This document shows, one piece after another, positions 1 through 9,453 of a DNA stretch of 64,000 nucleotides. Position 1 is the stretch's first letter. Every line of letters starts with the position of its first letter. The translations under genes and the position numbers were made by a program. Source of the DNA: Clostridiaceae bacterium Marseille-Q4143 (GTDB lineage Bacteria; Bacillota; Clostridia; Lachnospirales; Lachnospiraceae); the NCBI GenBank assembly GCA_018228645.1, contig CP073693.1:372001-436000 (forward strand). The letters run 5' to 3'. Under the pieces are notes generated by a model. It was given only the letters and a program-made list of their open reading frames with translations. It had not been told where the DNA came from and did not search any database.

Positions 1-2026
1 CCGGTTTTATTTCTTTTAGAAATGCTTCCGAAGACGAATATCTGGAACCGTGATGCGCTGTCTTCAATACTTCCACATCTTCCAGTACACCATTCTTCAC
101 CAATGCCGCCTCTGCACGCGAACCAATATCTCCTGTAAACAGCATCTGAAAATCTCCGTATTCCGCCATAACGACCATAGACAGCTCATTCCGATCCTCC
201 CATGGGAGTCCTTTCTCCGGCCAGAGGCAGGTAACCTCCATCGTCTCCGAAACCAGCCTGTCTCCTGCCCCCATATAAAGAATCTTTGTCCCGGCATCTT
301 TCAATATCTGTTCCATATTTTTATAGGCATCATCTTTTTCCCTGACCCACGGCAAAACAGCTGTTCCGATCCCGGTTCCAACTTCTGTGATTTCCATAAT
401 ACCGCTGATATGGTCTTTATCCATATGAGAGATCAGCACATAATCAATCTTCCGATACCCTTTCGATTTCAGAAACGGAAGAATCCTGTAAGTTCCCACT
501 GACGAAACACTGCTGCTTCCGCCATCCACCAGAAACGTTGTTCCGCCCGGACTCTTGAGAAAGATGCCGTCCCCCTGCCCTACATCCAGCATTGTAATTT
601 CAAACATCTGATTTTGAGGCCGCACACAGAGAAACATCATGCCAAGAGCAAGGGCCATCAGACTTCCTGCCAGCACCTTTCGATCAGGACGGAATCTTTC
701 CGGCCTGGAACTGTATTTCTTCCGATGCTTCTCCCGATACCACACCATCAGACTCCCTGTCAGTATCATATAATAACACACCACCTTCCACCGCTCAGGC
801 TGGCCGGTCACCAGCACTGCACCGGGAAGTTTCAAGAGCCACCTTCCCGCATTTTCATAGATTCCAAAAATCAGGCTGCAGATCCACGCTCCTGCCTTTC
901 CCGCCGGAAGCCAGCACATTCCGGCCATCCCGCAGAATAATCCCGCCGCCATAACAGCTGTCATAAGCGGAATTACCAGCAGATTCAGCAGGATAGAATA
1001 CACCGGATACTGATAAAACGCATCCAGAAGAGTTGGAAATGTTACAAACAATATCGCCAGGCTGATTCCCACTGACTGTCCCACCTTTTTCTGCCAGATT
1101 CCATAAAGTTTCCACACCGGTGCGATCAGGGCAATGGCCAGCACCGCACCAAAAGAGAGATAAAATGCACTCTGCCTCAGCTGAAGCGGCATCAGAACAG
1201 TGATCAGCAGTCCTGAAAGTGCCAGCCCTGTCAGCATATCATAGGTCCGCCCCAGAATTTCCGCCAGAATGAACAATACGCACATCACCACTGCACGGAC
1301 GGTGGAGACAGATGTCCCGGTCAGATATCCATAAGCCAGCAGGAGCACTATAGTAGGAATTCCAGCCAGCAGAAAATGTCCGGTTCCTCTTCTTAACAGC
1401 CGGTACAGGCCCAGTCCGAGTAAAGATACATGAAGCCCGGAGATTGCCAGCACATGGGCAATACCATTTTCCTGGTACAGTTCCTTTATCTCTGCATCCA
1501 GGCTGCTTTTATCACCCAGAATCATAGATTTCAGGAGCCCGGCAGTCTTTTCATCCGCTGCACTCTCATAAACATCTGAAAGCCTCTTTTTTAATTGGAG
1601 AAGTGACTCTCTCACCGGTGATGGGTGAACCGTCAGGATATGGGCATTTTCTCCATAGACGGTCCCTGCGATTTTTTTTGCACCATAATACAGTTTTCCA
1701 TCAAACTGCCCCGGATTTCTTTTTTCTTCGATTGGATAAACAGTTCCCGAAAGGGATAGAACTGATCCCACCGGATATTCGGTGTCATCAGTAAGAGTTA
1801 CGAGTAACTGATCTGCATGCTGTACAGATCCGCCGCTTTCGATCTGGCAGTCTGCCAGCGTAAGCTGCATATTTTCCTTCTGATGCTGCCGGTAAGTGAC
1901 GGTTCCCGTCACCTGCCCTTTGCATTTTTCCACAATACCTGCGGACCGAATCATCCGATCCGCAGGTATCAGCTGCAGGATGAGAAAAAGCAGTAGCATC
2001 AGACAGGCCAGCGGCCGTCTTCTCAT
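1..2026 (-). CDS. comEC: ComEC/Rec2 DNA-uptake channel, C-terminus cut by window edge
   Basis: The reading frame is open from an ATG at 2026 to base 1, about 675 codons. It shows the three parts of ComEC: an N-terminal soluble region with one membrane segment, a multi-helix Competence domain (HVLAISGLHVSLLGLGL is the family signature) and a C-terminal metallo-beta-lactamase-like domain with DVGQGDG and SHMDKDHISG. Members of this family form the membrane channel for single-stranded DNA during transformation, and the hydrolase-like domain is thought to degrade the other strand. The start codon overlaps the stop of the upstream GerMN lipoprotein as ATGA, so translation is probably coupled. The last few dozen residues lie outside the window. 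Family assignment is very secure; whether this organism is naturally competent is not shown. Confidence 0.93.
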   Translation of the reverse strand, partial: MRRRPLACLMLLLFLILQLIPADRMIRSAGIVEKCKGQVTGTVTYRQHQKENMQLTLADCQIESGGSVQHADQLLVTLTDDTEYPVGSVLSLSGTVYPIEEKRNPGQFDGKLYYGAKKIAGTVYGENAHILTVHPSPVRESLLQLKKRLSDVYESAADEKTAGLLKSMILGDKSSLDAEIKELYQENGIAHVLAISGLHVSLLGLGLYRLLRRGTGHFLLAGIPTIVLLLAYGYLTGTSVSTVRAVVMCVLFILAEILGRTYDMLTGLALSGLLITVLMPLQLRQSAFYLSFGAVLAIALIAPVWKLYGIWQKKVGQSVGISLAILFVTFPTLLDAFYQYPVYSILLNLLVIPLMTAVMAAGLFCGMAGMCWLPAGKAGAWICSLIFGIYENAGRWLLKLPGAVLVTGQPERWKVVCYYMILTGSLMVWYREKHRKKYSSRPERFRPDRKVLAGSLMALALGMMFLCVRPQNQMFEITMLDVGQGDGIFLKSPGGTTFLVDGGSSSVSSVGTYRILPFLKSKGYRKIDYVLISHMDKDHISGIMEITEVGTGIGTAVLPWVREKDDAYKNMEQILKDAGTKILYMGAGDRLVSETMEVTCLWPEKGLPWEDRNELSMVVMAEYGDFQMLFTGDIGSRAEAALVKNGVLEDVEVLKTAHHGSRYSSSEAFLKEIKP

Positions 2027-2937
2027 TGTTCCACCAGCTCCTCATTTTTCTCAAAAATTGTATTAAAGTTGATAGTTTCCCGATAGACCCGGTTGCTCTC
2101 TCCATTGATACTGAACTGCACCTTAACTGCATCGGTGTTGTCCACAATGGAATTGACGATAGAGTAGATCGGAATATTCTCGGCCACATTATAGCCGGTC
2201 TCCAGAAATCCCTCGTCCAGGTTGACATAACAGATCTTATCCTTGATGGAAATGCTCACCAGTTTTGTATTGGTCGGGATCGTCGGGTAAGCTCCTTCAA
2301 ACGGCGGTCCGGCAATCAACCGTTCCACAATCAGCTTTTCCAGTGCAATATTGCTGTCATACTCCATGGCAACTCTCTGTTCCACCAGTTTGTCTCCGGT
2401 TTCATTGGTATAATAAAGTGTCAGGTCCGCAGTCTTATATGCACTGACCTCTTCTCCCGCAGATTCGATAAACTGATCTGCATTCATAAGGCCCACCGCT
2501 TTTCCGTGAGTTTCCAGAAGCGGTTCTCCTTCCACACGGAACCCTACATATTCAATTCCGGGAATCTGGCAGAATGTTCTCACATAAGCCGCTCTGCACA
2601 ATACTTCATATACCCTCTGCATCTCCTGGTATTCCACCGAGAAATCAAGATACAGCTGATTATTTTCCAGTTCATAGTCGTTGATCCGGACATCTTCCGG
2701 CAGAACCGGTTTTAATTTTTCATTCTCCGGACTATCTCGAAGCAGCTCGATCAGTTCTCTGATCTGACCATCCGTCGTATCCGCCTGGAGTTCTTTGCTT
2801 TCCGCCTCCAGCTTTGTCTCCGCCTGGTTCATGTACCAGATCTTGCAGCCGCCCGTCTCCTCCCGCTTATTGCTTCCGCAGCCAGCCAGGGCCAGCAGCA
2901 TACACATCAGAAGGAATCTTATAAACCATTTCTTCAT
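2023..2937 (-). CDS. GerMN-domain lipoprotein
   Basis: A 304-residue protein with a lipoprotein signal peptide (hydrophobic residues 5-19, lipobox LAGC, Cys20), so it should sit on the outer face of the membrane. The rest looks like two GerMN modules, roughly residues 50-150 and 170-290; the second carries LEKLIVERLIAGP, typical of the family. GerMN proteins are known from sporulation and germination (GerM of Bacillus) and from lipoproteins paired with two-component sensors (LpqB of actinobacteria). Here it directly follows a sensor kinase and overlaps comEC by four bases. An accessory role for the kinase is inferred from position only. The start at 2937 has an AGGAAGGAAA-type ribosome site. 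Confidence 0.85.
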   Translation of the reverse strand: MKKWFIRFLLMCMLLALAGCGSNKREETGGCKIWYMNQAETKLEAESKELQADTTDGQIRELIELLRDSPENEKLKPVLPEDVRINDYELENNQLYLDFSVEYQEMQRVYEVLCRAAYVRTFCQIPGIEYVGFRVEGEPLLETHGKAVGLMNADQFIESAGEEVSAYKTADLTLYYTNETGDKLVEQRVAMEYDSNIALEKLIVERLIAGPPFEGAYPTIPTNTKLVSISIKDKICYVNLDEGFLETGYNVAENIPIYSIVNSIVDNTDAVKVQFSINGESNRVYRETINFNTIFEKNEELVEQ

Positions 2938-2951
2938 CGTTGTTTCCTTCC

Positions 2952-4379
2952 TTAGACAATATACCGGAGCGGAATCCGAACAATAAATGTGGTCCCTTCA
3001 TCCACCGTACTTTGTACCTTGATCGCACCGCGATGTGCTACTACAGCACTTCTGGTAATGGCAAGACCAAGACCGGTTCCTCCGATTTCTCTGGAGTGGG
3101 ATTTATCCACCCGGTAGAAACGTTCAAAAATATAGTCAATGGATTCCTGAGGAATACCGATACCGGAATCACTGACCTTTACATAGAAAAACTTGTGGTC
3201 TGCATCCAGTGATACTCTCACCCATCCATTTTCACGGTTGTACTTGATGGCATTCTCCACCAGATTAGAAAATGCAAGCGACAGCTTGGTTGCATCGATC
3301 TCTGCCGTTACACTCCGGTTGCTCTCAAATACCAGCTCAATATTGGCTTTTTCCGCAATAGGACGAAGCCTTTTCAGAATCTGTTCAATAAAATCATTGA
3401 TATCCGTCGATGCAACATTAAGCTCCGTAGATTTCCGGTCCATCTTCACCAGTGTCAGAAGATCGGAGATAACCGAACTCTCACGATCAATCTCATTGGC
3501 AATGTCCTGCATAAACTCTTTGTAAAGCTCTACTGGAGCGTCTCCCTGCATAAGAAGCGAATCCGCCAGCACCTTCATGGAAGTCAGCGGCGTCTTCAGT
3601 TCATGAGAGACATTGGCTACAAATTCCTGTCTGGATTCTTCCACCAGCCTGAGCCTGGCCAGCATGATATTAAATGTATTGGAGATATTCTCCGTCTCCG
3701 TACAGTCATGAATATCCAGATCCCCGTCAAGTGATCCTTCCGCCAGATCCCCGATATACTGATTCATATGCTTCAGCGGGCGTACCAGCCAGTTGGACAG
3801 GAGAATGGAAAATGCCAGAGAACAGATAGCAATCACAGATACCCAGATCTCCGAAGATCTCCGAAATTCGCTCAGTTTCACATAGATACTGTCCGTGGAA
3901 GCGCTGACCAGAATAACGCCGGCAATCTTTTTCTCCGTCTCGCTGCCCGCCATAATCGGCACCGTCAGCTCCACAAAACGTCCGCTGGTATAATATCCGG
4001 AAGCCTCTCCCTTAAAACATTTGACAACTTCCTCCGATACCATCGTCTTCTCTTCTTCCAGCGCATAGGTATCTTTTACAATGTTGAAATCTTCATCAAT
4101 CAGAATAATACGTCCATCGTAAAGCGTCGCCACCTGAGCCAGATCATTTTCCAGCGATTCATTATGCGGATTATGAAGAAAATCCGCGCTGCTGATCTGA
4201 TTGCCCAGAATCTGACACTGGTTCTTTACATCATTAGAAAGCTGCACCATGGCCTGTTTCTCATAAGATACCAGAAAAATCTCCGCCATCAGCACTGCCG
4301 ACAGAAATCCGAACAGAAACAGCAGAACCATGATGCGGAAATTCATGCTTCTGAAAAATTTTCCCTTTGTCTTAAACAT
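2952..4379 (-). CDS. Sensor histidine kinase, WalK/PhoR-like
   Basis: 475 residues. A first membrane helix (about 16-38) is followed by an extracytoplasmic sensor region (40-175), a second helix (178-199), a HAMP linker (200-250), a HisKA dimerisation domain with phospho-acceptor His259 in VANVSHELKTPL, and a HATPase domain with the N box (NLVENAIKYN) and G boxes (DSGIGIP, GGTGLGLAI). It autophosphorylates and passes phosphate to the response regulator encoded just upstream, with which it overlaps by 8 bases. The domain order resembles WalK, but no PAS domain is evident, and the usual WalHI/YycJ neighbours are absent. It may instead be a PhoR- or ResE-like sensor. Its stimulus cannot be read from sequence. 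Confidence 0.9.
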   Translation of the reverse strand: MFKTKGKFFRSMNFRIMVLLFLFGFLSAVLMAEIFLVSYEKQAMVQLSNDVKNQCQILGNQISSADFLHNPHNESLENDLAQVATLYDGRIILIDEDFNIVKDTYALEEEKTMVSEEVVKCFKGEASGYYTSGRFVELTVPIMAGSETEKKIAGVILVSASTDSIYVKLSEFRRSSEIWVSVIAICSLAFSILLSNWLVRPLKHMNQYIGDLAEGSLDGDLDIHDCTETENISNTFNIMLARLRLVEESRQEFVANVSHELKTPLTSMKVLADSLLMQGDAPVELYKEFMQDIANEIDRESSVISDLLTLVKMDRKSTELNVASTDINDFIEQILKRLRPIAEKANIELVFESNRSVTAEIDATKLSLAFSNLVENAIKYNRENGWVRVSLDADHKFFYVKVSDSGIGIPQESIDYIFERFYRVDKSHSREIGGTGLGLAITRSAVVAHRGAIKVQSTVDEGTTFIVRIPLRYIV

Positions 4380-5061
4380 TGAAATAATATCCTACTCCCC
4401 ACTTCGTATGTACATACTTCGGCTCACTGGGATTTGCCTCGATCTTCTCACGGAGTCTCCGGATGTGTACATCCACCGTCCGGACATCTCCCGGATAATC
4501 ATAACCCCAGACCGCATTCAGCAGATGGTCACGGCTGTAGACTTTATTCGGATTCAGCGCCATCAGCTCCAGCAGATCAAATTCCTTCGCTGTCAGATTG
4601 ATCTCTTTTCCGCCGATATTCAGTCTGCGGCTGTCACAATCCAAATGAAGATCACCTTTTTCCACGACTTTCCGATTCTCTTTTTCCGGAGCCTTCTTTT
4701 TTGTTCTGCGGATAATCGCCTTAATACGGGCTTTCACCTCCAGAATATTAAACGGTTTAGTGATGTAGTCATCTGCGCCGTATTCCAGTCCCAGAATCTT
4801 GTCCATGTCATCCCCTTTGGCAGTCAACATGATCACCGGCACAGAAGAAAATTCCCTGATCTGCTGGCACACCTCAAAACCGTCCAGTTTCGGAAGCATT
4901 ACATCCAGTAAGATAATATCATATTCATTTTCCTTTGCCTTCTGAACAGCCTCTTCTCCGTCATAGGCGCAGTCCACTTCCATGCCTTCCTGTTCCAGAC
5001 TGAAACGGATTCCCTTTACAATCAGTTTTTCATCATCCACAACTAATACTCTCTGTGCCAT
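4372..5061 (-). CDS. OmpR/PhoB-family response regulator, WalR-like
   Basis: 229 residues with a receiver domain (acidic residues 9-10, phospho-acceptor Asp53 in LLDVMLPK, Lys in ITKPF near 103) and a C-terminal winged helix (about 130-229) ending in the motif VRTVDVHIRRLREKI and a WGVGYYF C-terminus, as in WalR and PhoP. It binds DNA when phosphorylated by the partner kinase downstream. The ribosome site AGGAGAAACGAAG precedes the ATG at 5061. It lies 12 bases after the ComEA-type lipoprotein gene, so competence-like genes and this regulatory pair are probably cotranscribed. Confidence 0.92.
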   Translation of the reverse strand: MAQRVLVVDDEKLIVKGIRFSLEQEGMEVDCAYDGEEAVQKAKENEYDIILLDVMLPKLDGFEVCQQIREFSSVPVIMLTAKGDDMDKILGLEYGADDYITKPFNILEVKARIKAIIRRTKKKAPEKENRKVVEKGDLHLDCDSRRLNIGGKEINLTAKEFDLLELMALNPNKVYSRDHLLNAVWGYDYPGDVRTVDVHIRRLREKIEANPSEPKYVHTKWGVGYYFNV

Positions 5062-5073
5062 CTTCGTTTCTCC

Positions 5074-5499
5074 TCAATGAACTCTTATCTGATCTTTTAT
5101 CCTGGAGTATACTCCTTCTTTTATGCCGGAAATCTGCATAATATCTTCCGGCTTTTCAAACGGCCCCTGCTCCGTCCTCCAGGCAATAATTGCCTGTGCA
5201 CGGCTTTCGCCCACACCTTTCAGCGTCATCAGTTCTTCCACTCCCGCCGTATTAATGTTAACACGTGCATCAGCCTCCTGCTGCTCTTCCGGAAGTTCCT
5301 GTTCCTTCTGTTCTGTCTCTTCTGTTTTTTCTGTCTTCTCTGTCTGTTCTGTCCTCTCCGGCTCCGTATCGCAGTAAAATACAAATTCTTCTTTCGGCGT
5401 TCCAATGCCGCAAAAAGAAAGACTGCAGCCAGTAAGACAACTGCAGAGAAAAACAGAAACGCCAATCAGCACCGGGCGTATTCTTTTTATGCATTTCAT
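5074..5499 (-). CDS. ComEA-like helix-hairpin-helix lipoprotein
   Basis: 141 residues from the ATG at 5499 (GGTGGGAAAAGT upstream). A longer frame open to 5697 is unlikely because it starts inside the end of the neighbouring gene and places the signal peptide internally. The N-terminus has a lipobox LTGC with Cys25. Residues 48-75 are a Glu/Thr/Gln-rich linker, and the C-terminal 65 residues are a double helix-hairpin-helix (VNINTAGVEELMTLKGVG, then GIKEGVYSRIK) typical of ComEA. ComEA binds incoming double-stranded DNA and hands it to ComEC. Usual ComEA proteins have a membrane anchor and an SLBB domain; here the anchor is a lipid and the SLBB domain is absent. Confidence 0.85.
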   Translation of the reverse strand: MKCIKRIRPVLIGVSVFLCSCLTGCSLSFCGIGTPKEEFVFYCDTEPERTEQTEKTEKTEETEQKEQELPEEQQEADARVNINTAGVEELMTLKGVGESRAQAIIAWRTEQGPFEKPEDIMQISGIKEGVYSRIKDQIRVH

Positions 5500-5587
5500 A
5501 CTTTTCCCACCTGTTCCGGAGAAAAGCTTATCCTTGCGTCCTTCATTTATTGTAGCCGACTTGTCTGTGAAAAACAAGCAGAATCTT

Positions 5588-6022
5588 CTATGTTTCCCAC
5601 TCAAAAATAATGACTCCGGCAGCGGCAATGAGAAGTCCGGCCAATCTGCGAAGAGAGAATTCCGCGCGCTCTGCGCCAAAAAGTCCCAATAACTCAATTC
5701 CCCAGGAAACCGTCAGCTGAGCGAGTACAATCAACATGGTTGCCTTTGCCGGACCAAGCGCCGACATGCCCTGAATCACCGTATAAGTAATAAACGCGCC
5801 GATCACTCCACCCAACAGCATATACCACGGTGTCACCTTAAATACTGCCATAAGACTCGATTGATCGAAGACCGCCCAGATCAGCAGACAGGCCATCAGT
5901 GCTGAAAACTGCACCCAGGATGCCGACACCCACACGCTGCTCTGTTTAGTCACTTCTGTATTAAATACTCCCTGAATACTCATCAGCGCGCCGGAAACCA
6001 GCGCAATCAAAAAACCGGCCAT
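5588..6022 (-). CDS. DMT-superfamily small transporter, DUF606/YdcZ type
   Basis: 144 residues with five predicted membrane helices. The pattern (GALMSIQGVFNTEVTK at the N-terminus, GGVIGAFITYTVIQG in the middle) matches the short DUF606 proteins related to drug/metabolite transporters. These half-size proteins generally act as dimers; substrates are unknown for most. The ATG at 6022 is preceded by AAAGGAGGTTTTCAT. It is transcribed in the same direction as the ComEA-type gene, 88 bases further on, with no clear terminator between them. Confidence 0.8.
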   Translation of the reverse strand: MAGFLIALVSGALMSIQGVFNTEVTKQSSVWVSASWVQFSALMACLLIWAVFDQSSLMAVFKVTPWYMLLGGVIGAFITYTVIQGMSALGPAKATMLIVLAQLTVSWGIELLGLFGAERAEFSLRRLAGLLIAAAGVIIFEWET

Positions 6023-6076
6023 ATGAAAACCTCCTTTATCCGGAGTATCTCCATATGACCGGGATTCTATTCCTGC

Positions 6077-7327
6077 TTAATCCAGTCTCTGTATCAATTC
6101 TTCTGAGAATGCCTGCATCTGTTCAGATGGGTCTTCCCCTCTCCAGATATCTGCAAGCGTCAATTCCAGATTCAGCCACAGATCAGACAGTTCCATCAGT
6201 TTCGGTACTTCCGCCGCCTGATCATATGCCTCACAGACAGTTTCCCACGCAGGCGTCGGAGCTTCTGCAAGTGTTCTGCATGCCGGAAGCTTTCCGGCAT
6301 TTTCATAGAGGCTGCCTGCACATTTCTCCGTGATCCAGGAAACCAGCTCCCATGCTGCATCCTGATTTTGGGAGTAAGGATTCACCACGACGGAAGTAGT
6401 CACGGAAAGTCCGCGGGAAATCAGTTCTTCTGTCAGATCCGGGAGTACCGACGCACTGTAAAAACCTTCGGGAACTTTTCCTTCCCTGATGGCCTGATCC
6501 GCCTGTGACAGCATCGATTCATTGGCAATCACATATACAGTCTTACCTGCAAGGAAGTCCTGCATAATTGCATCAGAAGTAATGGTATCCGCATCAATTG
6601 CAAAAAAGCTGTTCAGGTTCTGATAATATGCCATACATGCATTAATCTGATCAAGATCGAGCATCACCTCGTCCTTCTGGTCTCCGTCTTCGCCACCCAG
6701 ATTAGTGTAGCCGCCCATGAACATATAATCTTCGATAACGTCTGCCACGTTCCAGTTGAAAATATTCTCCACTGCCTCCGTGGTTTCATTCGTCTCAAAA
6801 TTCTCTGCATAATTCAGAATCTCATCTATAGTCTGAGGTGCACTTTCCACATAAGCCGGATTGTACAACAACACGCTGGTCTCCACATAGAACGGAACCG
6901 CAACAGCATTTCCGTTATAAATTACTGCATGGAGCGCTTTCTCCCCGTATGTCTTCTCAATCTGTGACTGCTCTGCCGGCAGGGCAAGACCAGCCTGCGC
7001 TGCTTTTCCAAGCTGGGATGTAGCTGCCACATAGAGATCCGGCCCTGTCATCTCTTCCGCCATAGATTTCTCACTGATATTTTCCATATAATCTACTTCC
7101 GATACCAGTTCCGTCTGAATCTCCACACCGAGACTTTTTGAGGCCTCCGCTGCCGTTTCTTCCATATAAGTCTGTATATCCGGATCCGTGTACCATACCA
7201 ACAGCGGGCTCACATTTTCCGGTTCCACCGCTTCTTTATTTTCCTGTTGTCTGGTCTGGAATGTCATCTCCATCAAGAGAAAGATCACAAGAATCACAGC
7301 CAGAATTCCGGGAATTCTTTTTGACAT
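6077..7327 (-). CDS. Extracellular solute-binding protein, maltose-binding type, orphan
   Basis: 416 residues with an N-terminal membrane segment (8-22), then an MBP-like fold: LLVWYTDPDIQTYM near the start, PFYVETSVLLYNPA in the middle and AAWELVSWITE near the end. These proteins bind sugars or oligosaccharides for ABC importers. Two features are odd. There is no lipobox cysteine, so it is secreted or held by an uncleaved anchor rather than by lipid. No permease or ATPase gene is adjacent. It may serve a distant transporter or act as a sensor. Function beyond ligand binding is not assignable. Confidence 0.75.
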   Translation of the reverse strand: MSKRIPGILAVILVIFLLMEMTFQTRQQENKEAVEPENVSPLLVWYTDPDIQTYMEETAAEASKSLGVEIQTELVSEVDYMENISEKSMAEEMTGPDLYVAATSQLGKAAQAGLALPAEQSQIEKTYGEKALHAVIYNGNAVAVPFYVETSVLLYNPAYVESAPQTIDEILNYAENFETNETTEAVENIFNWNVADVIEDYMFMGGYTNLGGEDGDQKDEVMLDLDQINACMAYYQNLNSFFAIDADTITSDAIMQDFLAGKTVYVIANESMLSQADQAIREGKVPEGFYSASVLPDLTEELISRGLSVTTSVVVNPYSQNQDAAWELVSWITEKCAGSLYENAGKLPACRTLAEAPTPAWETVCEAYDQAAEVPKLMELSDLWLNLELTLADIWRGEDPSEQMQAFSEELIQRLD

Positions 7328-7339
7328 ACCGTCCCCTTT

Positions 7340-8524
7340 CTAAAAACATTTCTCCAATTTGACAATCATTTCATCCACATCTGCTTCCGTGACAACCAGA
7401 GGCGGAACAAAACGCAGCACGTTGCTGCCTGCAGTAATAATGATGAGTCCTTCCTCCAGTCCACGATTTACGATCTCACCGATGGGTCTTCCTTCTACTT
7501 CCAGTCCCTGGATCAGGCCTTTTCCGCGGCGTTCTTTCAGAAAATCATACTTTTCCACCAGTGCATTTAATTTCTGCTCCAGATATCCACCGACCTTCTT
7601 CACATGGTCCACAATCTGTTCCTTCTCATAAAGGTCAAATACTTTGCTGACTGCCGCGCAGACAAAGGGATTTCCGCCGTAAGTGGTTCCATGGTCTCCC
7701 GGTGCAAGGGAAGCGTCTGCCACTTTTTTGCTAAGGACAAATGCGCCGACCGGAACACCGCATCCCAGTGCCTTTGCACAGGTCATGACATCCGGCTCCA
7801 CACCGTACTCCTGCCATGCGAACATGTATCCGGTTCTTCCCATACCACACTGAATCTCATCAAGAATCAGGATCAGGTCTTCCTCCTCGCAGAGTGCTTT
7901 CACGCCTTTTAAGAACTCCTCCGTTGCCGGATAAATGCCGCCCTCACCCTGAACCGTCTCCAGAATGATCGCACAGGTCTTCTCATTGACCTGGCTTTTC
8001 ACGCTCTCCAGATCATTGTAATCTGCAAAACGCACGCCGCCGATCAGCGGTTCAAAGGGTTTTCTGTATTTCTCATTTCCGGTTACGGACAGAGCGCCAA
8101 GGCTTCTTCCGTGGAAGGAATGATTCATGGCAACGATCTCATAGCGGTCCTCACCGTATTTTGCATAGGAATATTTTCTTGCCACTTTGAGCGCACCCTC
8201 AATGGCTTCGGTGCCGCTGTTGGTGAAAAATACTTTTTCCAGTCTGCTGGCTTTTTTTACCTTCTCTGCCGCTTCTGCCATAGGAACAGAATAGTAGAGA
8301 TTGGAAATATGGGTCAATTTATCGATCTGGTCTTTCAGCGCCTGGGTATATTCCTTATTGTTATATCCCAGAGACTGAACTGCGATACCTGCTGCAAAGT
8401 CCAGATACTCTTTTCCATTTACATCATAAAGATGTACACCCTCTCCACGATCCAGTACGATCTGATACCGGTTATAAGTATGAAGAATGGCCTCTTCTGC
8501 TTCTTCAATATATGGATTACTCAT
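7340..8524 (-). CDS. argD: Acetylornithine aminotransferase
   Basis: 394 residues from the ATG at 8524; the extra upstream codons of the open frame overlap argB and are not needed. This class-III PLP enzyme transfers an amino group between N-acetylornithine and glutamate semialdehyde, step four of arginine synthesis. Visible are the N-terminal block ([13 protein letters not shown]), [18 protein letters not shown] for phosphate binding, and [14 protein letters not shown] with the Asp that contacts the PLP nitrogen, followed by the PLP lysine in MTCAKALG. It overlaps argB by 8 bases and is the last gene of the argC-GNAT-argJ-argB-argD string, which makes the acetylornithine assignment firm against related ornithine or GABA aminotransferases. 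Confidence 0.95.
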   Translation of the reverse strand: MSNPYIEEAEEAILHTYNRYQIVLDRGEGVHLYDVNGKEYLDFAAGIAVQSLGYNNKEYTQALKDQIDKLTHISNLYYSVPMAEAAEKVKKASRLEKVFFTNSGTEAIEGALKVARKYSYAKYGEDRYEIVAMNHSFHGRSLGALSVTGNEKYRKPFEPLIGGVRFADYNDLESVKSQVNEKTCAIILETVQGEGGIYPATEEFLKGVKALCEEEDLILILDEIQCGMGRTGYMFAWQEYGVEPDVMTCAKALGCGVPVGAFVLSKKVADASLAPGDHGTTYGGNPFVCAAVSKVFDLYEKEQIVDHVKKVGGYLEQKLNALVEKYDFLKERRGKGLIQGLEVEGRPIGEIVNRGLEEGLIIITAGSNVLRFVPPLVVTEADVDEMIVKLEKCF

Positions 8525-9413
8525 GATAGAATTTTTCCTCCGTATCTCCCAAAATAGCAGTTCCCACACCACGGTCAGAGAAGATCTCCATCAGAATACT
8601 GTGAGGGATTCTTCCGTCGATAATGTGGACTCTGGATACACCTGCCTCGATGGCATCAATACAGTTGGACAGTTTCGGAAGCATACCGCCGCCGATGGTG
8701 CCGCCTGCAATCAGTTCTTTTGCTTCACTTACCTTGATCTCGGAAATCAGGGAACTCTTGTCATTGAAATCTCTGTACAGTCCTTCAATATCCGTCAGGA
8801 ATGCCAGTTTATTTGCTCCTACCGCACGGGCTACCGCGCAGGCTGCGTCATCCGCATTGATATTGTAAGTGTTGAACTCATCATCCAGACCAACCGGACA
8901 GATAATCGGAAGAAAATCCTTCTCCATCATATCAAACAAAATCTGCGGGTCTACCTCGCTGATTTCACCCACATAACCAATATCCTTACCGTCAGAATAT
9001 TTCTTCTTTACTTTCAAGAGTCCGCCGTCTTTTCCGCTGATACCGATGGCCTTCACACCTAAAGATTCTACCATACTGACCAGACTCTTATTCACACGGC
9101 CAAGTACCATCTCGGCAATCTCCATAGTCTCCTCGTCAGTCACACGAAGTCCGTTGATGAATTCCGGCTCTTTTCCGACTTTTCCGACCCATTTACTGAT
9201 CTCCTTGCCGCCGCCATGTACGATGATTGGCTTGAATCCAACCAGTTTCAGAAGGGTAACGTCACTGATCACACTCTTCTTCAGGTTCTCATCCACCATG
9301 GCGCTTCCGCCGTATTTGACAACAATTACTTTCCGGTTAAATTTCTGAATATAGGGAAGAGCTTCCACCAGGACGGCCGCTTTCTCCAGATATTTCTCAT
9401 CATCTTTTCTCAT
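8517..9413 (-). CDS. argB: Acetylglutamate kinase
   Basis: 298 residues from ATG 9413, chosen because AGAGGAG sits eight bases upstream; a start at 9434 would bury that site. It phosphorylates N-acetylglutamate. The amino-acid kinase fold is clear: [11 protein letters not shown] for phosphate binding, [12 protein letters not shown] for substrate, [17 protein letters not shown] and FLTDIEGLY in the nucleotide half. The C-terminal [18 protein letters not shown] is the segment found in the family. An N-terminal helix (residues 5-22, [17 protein letters not shown]) matches the arginine-sensing helix of hexameric, feedback-inhibited enzymes, so arginine inhibition is likely but inferred. Confidence 0.95.
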   Translation of the reverse strand: MRKDDEKYLEKAAVLVEALPYIQKFNRKVIVVKYGGSAMVDENLKKSVISDVTLLKLVGFKPIIVHGGGKEISKWVGKVGKEPEFINGLRVTDEETMEIAEMVLGRVNKSLVSMVESLGVKAIGISGKDGGLLKVKKKYSDGKDIGYVGEISEVDPQILFDMMEKDFLPIICPVGLDDEFNTYNINADDAACAVARAVGANKLAFLTDIEGLYRDFNDKSSLISEIKVSEAKELIAGGTIGGGMLPKLSNCIDAIEAGVSRVHIIDGRIPHSILMEIFSDRGVGTAILGDTEEKFYHE

Positions 9414-9453
9414 GTTCTCTACTCCTCTTTTCACGTATCCGTTCTGTCAGGCT

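Noticed and set aside
1788..2228. Minus-strand frame overlapping comEC and the GerMN gene
   Set aside because: Out of phase with both genes; product is not protein-like.
5500..5697. N-terminal extension of the ComEA-type gene
   Set aside because: It overlaps the DUF606 gene, lacks a ribosome site and would place the lipoprotein signal inside the protein.
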